Source: a virus
Length of the DNA stretch: 24,422 nt
IMG/VR virus record: IMGVR_UViG_3300028045_001253
Location: 1-24,422 of that record
Strand: one strand, 5' to 3'
Shown here in pieces: positions 13,635-20,212 of the stretch. The notes beneath the pieces were generated by a model. The model saw nothing but the letters and a program-made list of their open reading frames with translations, was not told where the DNA came from and did no database searches. Numbering within the stretch: the stretch's first letter is position 1; each line of letters begins with the position of its first letter. The position numbers and the translations under genes were made by a program.

Positions 13635-14528
13635 TTAGTATTTATCTTCACACAACCATGACTCATATCTAACAACTCTACCAACTGTAGGTTGACTAAT
13701 ACCTCCACATATCTCTCCTATCTCTCTTTGCGAGTAATTTCCTGTTTTCCATAATCTACGCATCTCTCTAGCAACATCACAATTTATTTTTGAAAGAGCG
13801 TGTTCTTCTTCTCGTGGAGCAGAGTTCTTTATATTTTGTTTATGTGCGCGGGATAAAGTTTTTTCTGGATACTTTGGAACACCTCTACCTAAATCTTTGC
13901 GGATAATCTTTCCTATCATAGCAGAAGACACTCCCCATATATCTCCAATTTCTTGTTGTGTGTAATCTCCAGACATATACAAGTTCTGTACTTCTTTATA
14001 GTCGGGTTTTGGTATAAGCAACTCACGTTGTTCTGGAACACCTTTTCCTAAATCTTTCTTTACAATTCTACTAACTGTACGCCTACTCACATTATATATT
14101 TTACTAATCTTTTTTGTAGAAAGGTTAGTATCTTTATACAAATTTTGTATCTCTAATTCTTCATCTAAGGTTAAAGCAGAAACCTTTCTTTTCATTTCTT
14201 CTGACATAATACGACCTTCTGCATGTACATCCGCATATTTAGATAAATTATAATCCTGTCCCCACTCAACTACATTATCCAAATACCATTGCTCTCTATC
14301 ATATATAGATCCCCTATCTACCACTTCTTCTAAAATACTAAATTCAAAAGATGTTTCTCCATGAACATTCCATGAGTTCTGCAAAAGCGGATTGGGGTGA
14401 GCATTTCTTCTAAGAAAACTTTTATGATGATTCCACCTATGTACAATATCTATACTACTCCCAATGTAAATTCTTCCATTCTCTAAGTTTACTATCTTGT
14501 ATATTCCAGACACATTATTCATATCCAT
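13635..14528 (-). CDS. GIY-YIG homing endonuclease with three HTH repeats
   Basis: This 297-aa protein has a GIY-YIG nuclease domain at the N-terminus (SGIYKIVNLENGRIYIGSS, Arg in HRWNHH, Glu in DREQWYLDN). The rest holds three helix-turn-helix units: about 125-155 (LSTKKISKIYNVSRRTVSRI), 175-205 (DYTQQEIGDIWGVSSAMIGK) and 270-290 (NYSQREIGEICGGISQPTVG). The first two are followed by a near-identical KKDLGKGVP/RKDLGRGVP stretch, so the DNA-binding part grew by duplication. It was probably free-standing from the start. It follows the capsid gene, has its own terminator-bounded promoter and structured leader, and is the first gene of a new transcript. ATG at 14528 is used here; the ATG two codons later is equally possible and no strong ribosome site is seen. 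Confidence 0.87.
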   Translation of the reverse strand: MDMNNVSGIYKIVNLENGRIYIGSSIDIVHRWNHHKSFLRRNAHPNPLLQNSWNVHGETSFEFSILEEVVDRGSIYDREQWYLDNVVEWGQDYNLSKYADVHAEGRIMSEEMKRKVSALTLDEELEIQNLYKDTNLSTKKISKIYNVSRRTVSRIVKKDLGKGVPEQRELLIPKPDYKEVQNLYMSGDYTQQEIGDIWGVSSAMIGKIIRKDLGRGVPKYPEKTLSRAHKQNIKNSAPREEEHALSKINCDVAREMRRLWKTGNYSQREIGEICGGISQPTVGRVVRYESWLCEDKY

Positions 14529-14533
14529 TCCAA

Positions 14534-14622
14534 AACAAATAGCGGCTAATGAAATTCGAGTGTTTGCTTATGACACAAGTTCACTAACCGCTATTTGTTC
14601 TCGAAGTCTTATGTCATAAGCA
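14534..14622 (-). promoter_or_regulatory. Highly structured leader: interleaved inverted repeats (pseudoknot or tandem operators)
   Basis: Read on the minus strand there are three blocks, A (14622-14608), B (14605-14600) and C (14599-14580), then their complements in the same order: A' (14579-14565), B' (14560-14555) and C' (14553-14534). C/C' forms 20 pairs, including two G-U pairs that hold only in minus-strand RNA. A/A' forms 15 pairs with one G-U. A sits upstream while A' sits in the loop of C/C', so the RNA would fold as a pseudoknot. A (CTTATG-a-CATAAG) is also a palindrome, and A' is an imperfect copy of it, so a pair of repressor operators is an alternative reading. It fills the 5' leader of the GIY-YIG gene. 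Confidence 0.6.
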
Positions 14623-14627
14623 TAAAG

Positions 14628-14656
14628 AGTATACCATTAAAATAAAAAGAGTGCAA
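14628..14656 (-). promoter_or_regulatory. Extended -10 promoter candidate for the GIY-YIG/accessory transcript
   Basis: Minus strand TGGTATACT (14636-14628) forms an extended -10. TTGCAC (14656-14651), 17 nt upstream, is a weak -35 lying inside the capsid-gene terminator stem. The predicted transcript start falls at about 14621, the first bases of block A of the structured leader. Confidence 0.5.
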
Positions 14657-14673
14657 GAAATTCTTGCACTCTT
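14647..14673 (-). terminator. Strong Rho-independent terminator after the capsid gene
   Basis: AAGAGTGCAAGA and TCTTGCACTCTT pair perfectly over 12 bp around a 3-nt loop, followed on the minus strand by TTTATTTT. It is 24 nt after the major capsid stop. This would isolate the abundant capsid mRNA from the genes downstream. Confidence 0.85.
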
Positions 14674-14697
14674 AATCTAAATCGGACTAATCTTATC

Positions 14698-15885
14698 TTA
14701 ATCGTTCGATAAGTGGACTACTGGACAGGTTGATACCGATCTCCCACTGAACAAGCTCGTATATTTACCATGAGCGCATCGAGCTTTGGCAACTAGGACA
14801 GTTTTCTTCCAAATCTGGAACGCAATTGCAGTACATCCAGGAGCTAAGTCCTTGAAAGCCAATGGAATTTGAGTCTTACGGAATATCAAAGGTTCTCCGT
14901 TGTGGCTCATACGCAGAGCGTAAAGGCTAGATTGGAATGTGGTTGCACTTGAAGCTGTGCGAGTAAAGTTACTATCCGCAACAACCATGAGCGTACCGAT
15001 GCCAGTATTGACTTCACCTGCGAAGTTGTAACCAGGAACGATGCGTTTTCCATCATTATGATTTACAAGTTGCGAACCTTGATAACCAAGTTGGAAATAT
15101 GCGCTCATCATTTCTTGGATGGCAGTGGGATGACCGAAAACTGCGGTAGGTTTAGCACAACCTTCTGCTAAGAAACGGTCAAAGTTTGCACCAGAGAACG
15201 TGCCAGATGCCTCACTCGAAGCGTTTGTATGTGAGCCATTGCCAGAGGTGATGAGAGTTTCAATGCCATCATATTCGAGAGCGTTAGAGCTTGCGTTACC
15301 ACGAACTAAGAGGCGATCTTCGCCATTCAGTACGAGGGTTGCCATCAAAGCCATTTCTTTTGCTTTCAAATTAGCAACTGCCTGATTAGCTAACGTATTT
15401 ACACCAGCAACACCAGGAAGTCCTTGACCAGCAGGCATAGGCCCGTTCAAACTATCAATACCTACACCAAAACCGCCTTGCGACATGCCTGCTACAGCAG
15501 CAGAGTGCATGATGTCAGAAAGGGTTAGAGATTTGTAAGCGCCAATGTTTTTTAGTGTGGCAGTAACATTATCACCATCATGCTCATAATTTTCAGGGCA
15601 TGCTCCATCCGCAAATGAAACATAAGATGAACCAGAGACAAAAGCAAGTTCATCCATCTCTCGATAAGTAAATGCTTTCAGTCCAGTGCTTTCATCTGGA
15701 ATAGCCCGAAGCAAATTTACTTCTTCGCACATAGCGAGAAGTTCGGTTGTGTCTAGGGGAGTGGGGTACTGTGCAGCAAAATCACCAGGAGTAGTTACTC
15801 CAGGAAGTACAGGGTCAGTTGCTTTTGAAACAAAGCCCTGCTCTTTTACTTGGTCTTGACCAAGATTTAATACTAACTCAGGCAT
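14698..15885 (-). CDS. Major capsid protein (putative, HK97-like fold)
   Basis: A 395-aa protein in the position expected for the capsid subunit: directly downstream of the protease-scaffold gene and just before a strong terminator. It starts MPELVLNLGQDQVKEQGF and has the expected composition, rich in Ala/Gly/Asn/Ser with a PLDTTELLAMCEEVNLLRA helix early on. TDPVLPGVTTPGDFAAQYPT resembles an N-arm. The YDGIETLITSGNGSH region near the middle and the late HNGEPLIFRKTQIPLAFKDL recall capsid subunits in which an E-loop and P-domain precede a conserved Leu/Pro-rich tail. AAGGAGG lies 5-7 nt before the ATG, the best ribosome site in the window, as expected for a very abundant protein. No sequence motif is diagnostic, so the call rests on context and composition. 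Confidence 0.75.
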   Translation of the reverse strand: MPELVLNLGQDQVKEQGFVSKATDPVLPGVTTPGDFAAQYPTPLDTTELLAMCEEVNLLRAIPDESTGLKAFTYREMDELAFVSGSSYVSFADGACPENYEHDGDNVTATLKNIGAYKSLTLSDIMHSAAVAGMSQGGFGVGIDSLNGPMPAGQGLPGVAGVNTLANQAVANLKAKEMALMATLVLNGEDRLLVRGNASSNALEYDGIETLITSGNGSHTNASSEASGTFSGANFDRFLAEGCAKPTAVFGHPTAIQEMMSAYFQLGYQGSQLVNHNDGKRIVPGYNFAGEVNTGIGTLMVVADSNFTRTASSATTFQSSLYALRMSHNGEPLIFRKTQIPLAFKDLAPGCTAIAFQIWKKTVLVAKARCAHGKYTSLFSGRSVSTCPVVHLSND

Positions 15886-15974
15886 TATAGCCTCCTTCTA
15901 AATGAATAGGTTTCCCACGCCGCCGAAGAAGGCTTAACCGTAGTGTTGGTTATAGTTTTATTCTACAACCTTGA

Positions 15975-15993
15975 TTACATTATGTAAAGTATA
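15975..15993 (-). promoter_or_regulatory. Weak promoter and palindrome in the capsid leader
   Basis: TATACT (15993-15988) lies just after the stop of the protease-scaffold gene. A palindrome TTACAT-a-ATGTAA (15987-15975) follows directly, where the transcript would start. No good -35 is present. It would give a leader of about 95 nt for the capsid gene. The rest of the 110-nt spacer holds only a small GCC/GGC hairpin and the ribosome site. Confidence 0.3.
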
Positions 15994-15995
15994 AC

Positions 15996-17513
15996 TTATC
16001 CCAATCCTGCAAGTCTCTCAATTTGAGATAATTGTTTTTGTCCCTGCTCAGTGATATTACTTCGCTTTACTTCAATACTTCGAGGAGCAGGAACTTCATC
16101 CGTCAATACTGGAGCTACGGATTGTACAGTAAGCCCACTCAATTCTTTCACTAGCTGCGAAACGATTTCCTGTTTCAAAGTAGGAATAAGTTCTTGCATA
16201 GTGGACTTTATGACACCAGCAACATCACCTAATGCTCCTTGAGGAGTAACTTTAGATTTCACAACTTCTCCAAGCTCATTGAACATAGGCTGAATTTCTT
16301 TCAGAGCATCTTCCCCGTATACACCTTTTTCAGCAAGTTCCGCAAGTTTGTCTTCTAAGGCCTGTGCAAATTCAGATACTTCTGATTTAGGAGTAACTTC
16401 TTCTACAGGAATAGCTTCTACTTTCTTAGCGGGAAATACTTCCGCTTCAACTGGTTTTTCGTCTTTCATAATTACCTCATCATTTACAGATTTCTCTGTA
16501 CTAGGATTTTCAAGTTTTATTTGCCACTTACCTTCATCAGCTTTACTCTTCATAGGAACAAAACCATGTTGCACCTTTTTCCACGAAGAACGCTCATCAA
16601 ATAAGAATTTTCCTTCAACTTCTTTATATCCCACCTTAAATAGCTGTCCGTCTTCATTTACAATAACACTTTTTTCCATGACAGCTTGTACCCAAGGACT
16701 AGGCTCAATAAATTCATCGTAAAAGGCATCTCTAACAGCCCATGCAAGTTCTTCAATGTCTGTTTCAGCCTTCACAACCATAATATCTTCAACTACTTGA
16801 GATTTCTTCTCAAGTTCGATGTCTCCAATAATACTTTTTGCATCATCTTCTTTAGTAACAATTCCATTAGATTTCATTTCAATCTCCACATCAGTTCTAG
16901 GATGAGCAGGAACACGAGTAAATGCTTTGTGTACCAAATGCCCTTTTAGATAAACCTTATTCTCAACACCTTTCGTACATAATTCGCACTTATCTTCTAA
17001 AGATGTTCTTGTAAATACAAAATCATCTTCGTCTTCAATCTCATGTTTATGCTCTAAATCAATAAAACCAATAGAAACTCTAACAGGATTTTCAAAGTCT
17101 TTTTCTTCTGCATATAAATCATTGTAAACAGATTTCCAAACACTATTCCCTAATTCATTATCATGGAGAACATCTACAGACTTTAGTTTTTTTCCGTCCA
17201 AATAAATCTTTTCTTGTTCCCCAGGTAGTTCAGTAAAAGCGTCTGACTTATAATGAGCAATTGAAAGATAAGGTTTACCGCCTTGCCACTTTTCTTCGTG
17301 AATAACGTCATCAAAAGGCTCTGGAACAGGAAGATTTTCGTCACTACGTCTAATAAAGTCTTCAAACAACTCTACAGACATCTTCTCTCCGAAAACATCT
17401 TCCCCCGTATCAGAATTCACCATGCGTAATCGCATAGTCCCGTCTGATTTTTCACGAGAAGCTTTTATAATCATCATATCAACGCTAGAAATAGTGCTTT
17501 TACCTTCTTCCAT
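15996..17513 (-). CDS. Prohead protease fused to a scaffold domain
   Basis: This 505-aa protein appears to combine capsid-maturation functions. Residues 1-215 resemble a phage prohead protease: His87 in LSIAHYKSDAF, a serine motif VRVSIGFIDLEHKH (S147), then GHLVHKAFTRVPAHPRTDVE, which matches the 'vPAn..t' end of serine prohead proteases. It carries a C176-x2-C179 knuckle nearby. A second unit at about 250-345 (LAWAVRDAFYDEF, VIVNEDGQLFKVGYKEV) resembles a short domain often found in or beside phage proteases. The C-terminal 150 residues are helical and charged (FAQALEDKLAELAEK, MQELIPTLKQEIVSQL), as in scaffolds. GGAG 5 nt before the ATG supports the start. Adjacent to the capsid gene. The exact catalytic residues need structural support. 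Confidence 0.7.
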   Translation of the reverse strand: MEEGKSTISSVDMMIIKASREKSDGTMRLRMVNSDTGEDVFGEKMSVELFEDFIRRSDENLPVPEPFDDVIHEEKWQGGKPYLSIAHYKSDAFTELPGEQEKIYLDGKKLKSVDVLHDNELGNSVWKSVYNDLYAEEKDFENPVRVSIGFIDLEHKHEIEDEDDFVFTRTSLEDKCELCTKGVENKVYLKGHLVHKAFTRVPAHPRTDVEIEMKSNGIVTKEDDAKSIIGDIELEKKSQVVEDIMVVKAETDIEELAWAVRDAFYDEFIEPSPWVQAVMEKSVIVNEDGQLFKVGYKEVEGKFLFDERSSWKKVQHGFVPMKSKADEGKWQIKLENPSTEKSVNDEVIMKDEKPVEAEVFPAKKVEAIPVEEVTPKSEVSEFAQALEDKLAELAEKGVYGEDALKEIQPMFNELGEVVKSKVTPQGALGDVAGVIKSTMQELIPTLKQEIVSQLVKELSGLTVQSVAPVLTDEVPAPRSIEVKRSNITEQGQKQLSQIERLAGLG

Positions 17514-17515
17514 GT

Positions 17516-17821
17516 TTACTCCAGAACAGTAATGTTCAAATATCTCTCTTTGAAACCAATTTCAAAAACATACAATATCCAGCTAGTTACCGCGCCTGTC
17601 AAAAATTCACTCATAAAAGGGACATAACCAACACCTAACTCATAAAAAATGGTAGATAATAAATCTACTCTAAAAATAGCTGCGAGTGTGGTAAATACCC
17701 ACACTCCAGAACAAAGCTGACAACTTTGCCATTCATTCAGAAATTGTGGAAGGGGAAATTTCTGAATAAGGAGAATAACTAATCTCCCGAATAACGCAAC
17801 TAACAAAAACCATTTAAGCAT
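17516..17821 (-). CDS. Small membrane protein with WxxCxxC motif, DUF1360-like
   Basis: A 101-aa protein with three or so hydrophobic stretches: residues 3-18 (KWFLLVALFGRLVILL), about 38-55 (LCSGVWVFTTLAAIF) and 75-92 (TGAVTSWILYVFEIG). The pattern WQSCQLCSGVWVF resembles the 'C..C.g.W' of DUF1360-type membrane proteins, which recur in phages between portal and capsid genes with unknown function. The start overlaps the 63-aa gene by 8 bp, and the stop is 2 bp before the protease-scaffold gene. A role in head assembly at the membrane or in exclusion is possible but unproven. Confidence 0.6.
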   Translation of the reverse strand: MLKWFLLVALFGRLVILLIQKFPLPQFLNEWQSCQLCSGVWVFTTLAAIFRVDLLSTIFYELGVGYVPFMSEFLTGAVTSWILYVFEIGFKERYLNITVLE

Positions 17822-18005
17822 CTAAATATGCACGCACAAAACAATCTTTTGCTTCTAATAACTTTCTCATTCCAGCAGATTTCTCTGCACCATCTGGAAG
17901 CATCTTTTCCATGAATTTAGACAACACAGCTACAGGCTTAGAAATCTTTTGTAGTTTCTCTGGAAGATGTTCATAACTAAAATACTTATCTACATTAGTT
18001 GGCAT
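17814..18005 (-). CDS. Acb2/Tad1-type helical hairpin domain protein (putative)
   Basis: A 63-aa protein whose core KFMEKMLPDGAEKSAGMRKL (30-49) followed by LLEAKDCFVRAYLDA closely parallels the consensus 'lcPdgrEkSlAltkLeeA...Aia' of the Acb2/Tad1 hairpin family. Proteins of this family are phage sponges that bind cyclic (oligo)nucleotides made by host CBASS or Thoeris defences. It is shorter than classical Acb2 (about 94 aa) and may be a diverged relative with another role. The start has AAGGA about 8 nt upstream. It starts 1 bp after the 83-aa gene in gene order and overlaps the membrane-protein gene by 8 bp, so it is made with the head genes, late in infection. The similarity is by recollection of the pattern, not an alignment. 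Confidence 0.55.
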   Translation of the reverse strand: MPTNVDKYFSYEHLPEKLQKISKPVAVLSKFMEKMLPDGAEKSAGMRKLLEAKDCFVRAYLDA

Positions 18006-18006
18006 A

Positions 18007-18258
18007 TTACTTATCCTTCTTTGGTCTACCTGCTTTTTTCTTCGGTGGAGCTAACTCATCAACATACTCATATTTCGCCAAATGAATAAAGAAAAAATCT
18101 ACATTCACTCCAGCAGCATTATGCCTCATACCACCATAAGTTTGTCCAGTAACTTCCCACCCGTTTTCATAAAGCGGTTTCAGGGCTTCACGAAAATCTG
18201 TATGACCATTCGGGTATTCTAAAGGTACTGTCTGCCAATTTACTTGTTTCCTAATCAT
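18007..18258 (-). CDS. Unknown 83-aa protein with AT-hook-like tail
   Basis: I do not recognise this protein. Residues 1-65 are an alpha/beta unit: VNWQTVPLEYPNG, EALKPLYENGWEVTGQTYGG, then FFFIHLAKYEY. The last 15 residues are very basic with a GRPKK core (PPKKKAGRPKKDK) that resembles an AT-hook, so it may touch AT-rich DNA. GAGGTGA 6 nt before the ATG supports the start. It overlaps the portal stop by 8 bp and precedes the Acb2-like gene. Being produced with packaging genes, it could act at the portal or on packaged DNA, but this is speculation. Confidence 0.6.
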   Translation of the reverse strand: MIRKQVNWQTVPLEYPNGHTDFREALKPLYENGWEVTGQTYGGMRHNAAGVNVDFFFIHLAKYEYVDELAPPKKKAGRPKKDK

Positions 18259-20200
18259 AACTAATCACCTCTTGTTTGATTCTTCCTAAAAGATTTTTTA
18301 CTTCTAGGTTAATATAAGCTGAAACGAAACTGTCAAAATCTCCATATAAGGCTTTATGGACATCTTTTACTATATTATCGTAATTTGTTTCTACATCAGT
18401 GTCAATACCGTTTTCTGCCAACAATATATCTTTTAGGAGGTAAACGGTAGACTTTCCTATAAATTCTTTTGTTCCTTCATCTATATCACTCTTGAACTCA
18501 TTGGCAACACTAACCCAATCTACATTATGTAATTTCTCTTTCTTATCATCAGACATATTCCTTGAAGCAAACTTTTCTAATTCTTCTGGTAAGGATTTAT
18601 CGAAGGATAACTTCATCCATTTCTTACCTTTCCAAACCGATTTTATAGCTTCTATTAATTCTAAGGAATCTACATCTCCAAATAAAGATGTGTCTACTAA
18701 TGAACGAACTAAATAAATGTCATCTTCTGAAAGCTCTTTCTTTGCTGTAATAATAGACTTACCTGTAGATTTTACAATGTCTCCAACAAACCCCTTTACA
18801 TATCGCTCGAAATCTTTAGACTTCTTTACAGAAATTGCAGAAAGTCTTACATTACCCTGTCCACCAGATGCAGCACTTTCAGAACTTCCAAGAGAACCTG
18901 GACGTTCTGGAGTGTTACCTGTATCTACTGGCTCAACATCTTCTGGAATACCTTCTGGAAAATCCTTATTCATCAACCCATCTTGGAGCATCTGCAATCT
19001 CATTTCTTCACGAGAGAAGATTCCCATTTCATACATTGGCTTGAAAGCAGTAACAGTAGCTAATCTTGCCTTACCCATTGACATATTCACTTCATCGTCA
19101 GGGTCAATGATATTAAACTGTAGCGTATCAGGAAGAAAGTTTTCCATGAAACGCTTTATCGCTTTCTTGGCTCTAGCTATACCTGTACGCTTGCTTCTAC
19201 GTTCTTGACGTATTGAACCCGCTAAAGTTTCTCCAGATGCCGATGTGGTCTGCAACCCTATATCTCCCAAAGACAATCCATAAGCAGCAGTTACTATAGC
19301 GGCGTATTTCAGAGTAATGCGATCATACATAATGTCGTTAGGAACTTTACCAAATGGAATAAATTTTACATCCGTTGTATGCTCATATAGAATAGGAATA
19401 GCAAATGAGCTAGGATCTCCAGCTTGGAAAGCTCTAAATGCTGTAGCCCAATCATAAGCAGAATCCTTTTCCATATCACCCAAATCTAACAAACCCGCTG
19501 GAGGCGTATCTAACAGTAAGTTTGAATAGTATGAATCTCCCCTACGAAGCATTTCCAAAGCGAAATACACTTTTTCAGGAGGGGCCATTCCCCACCCCTC
19601 TCTGAGAATGTTCGTACTTGGTGTCATATAAACACGAGACATAGCATGGGATGGAAACTGTGCAGAATGTCCGTTGTAATACTGTATAACAGGGACTTTC
19701 CTATTCAAAGTAGGGTATAAAGTTGCCCCATCCATAGGCTTTACCCATACAACTCTACCATTAGGATTGTCTTTCTTTCTTCCTATTTCTGCACCAGCAC
19801 CAAAAGGTATATCTAGGAAATCAGACAAAACTCGCTCAATTAGACCTTCGTAACCAAAATCAAAATAGTCTCCACCCTTATCAATAAGTTTAGTATAATA
19901 TTTGATTACAGATTTCAATTCGTCACGTTTTTCACTGTCTCTAGCAGTAACAGACCAATCAAATCCGATTACACTGGATTGTAATGATTCTTTACAGTCT
20001 ACAGCAATTGGCTGTAACATGACAAATTTACGCCACATATCAGCACTTACTACATCAGGTCTAGCCCAAGGGGTAGTAAATCTACTAAAGAATATGTCAC
20101 CCGTATCAATAGACCGCTGTCCAGATTCTTTTGTTGGAGGAGGAATCTGAGGAGCGGGGTTTAGCGTATTCTGTGAACTTGGAAATCCTTGTGTAGCCAT
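18251..20200 (-). CDS. Portal protein
   Basis: A 649-aa portal, the dodecameric ring through which DNA enters the head. Evidence is position (two genes after the large terminase, before the protease and capsid) and sequence: WRKFVMLQPIAVDCKESLQS, then SVIGFDWSVTARDSEKRDEL (portals start with such a 'W.v...d' strand), GLIERVLSDFLDIPFGAGAE, and a central helical stretch NDIMYDRITLKYAAIVTAAYG with GETLAGSIRQERRSKRTG, where portals keep their tunnel helices. Residues from about 460 onward form a charged helical tail of nearly 190 residues (SSESAASGGQG is the hinge), longer than most siphophage portals. The tail could be an adaptor or injected-protein-like domain. GAAGGA 5 nt before the ATG supports the start. 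Confidence 0.82.
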   Translation of the reverse strand: MATQGFPSSQNTLNPAPQIPPPTKESGQRSIDTGDIFFSRFTTPWARPDVVSADMWRKFVMLQPIAVDCKESLQSSVIGFDWSVTARDSEKRDELKSVIKYYTKLIDKGGDYFDFGYEGLIERVLSDFLDIPFGAGAEIGRKKDNPNGRVVWVKPMDGATLYPTLNRKVPVIQYYNGHSAQFPSHAMSRVYMTPSTNILREGWGMAPPEKVYFALEMLRRGDSYYSNLLLDTPPAGLLDLGDMEKDSAYDWATAFRAFQAGDPSSFAIPILYEHTTDVKFIPFGKVPNDIMYDRITLKYAAIVTAAYGLSLGDIGLQTTSASGETLAGSIRQERRSKRTGIARAKKAIKRFMENFLPDTLQFNIIDPDDEVNMSMGKARLATVTAFKPMYEMGIFSREEMRLQMLQDGLMNKDFPEGIPEDVEPVDTGNTPERPGSLGSSESAASGGQGNVRLSAISVKKSKDFERYVKGFVGDIVKSTGKSIITAKKELSEDDIYLVRSLVDTSLFGDVDSLELIEAIKSVWKGKKWMKLSFDKSLPEELEKFASRNMSDDKKEKLHNVDWVSVANEFKSDIDEGTKEFIGKSTVYLLKDILLAENGIDTDVETNYDNIVKDVHKALYGDFDSFVSAYINLEVKNLLGRIKQEVISYD

Positions 20201-20212
20201 AAATAAATCCTT

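Noticed and set aside
13635-14697. Group I intron or intein around the GIY-YIG gene
   Set aside because: The capsid frame ends normally with its own terminator, the endonuclease is not inside an interrupted gene, and I could not see conserved intron core segments.
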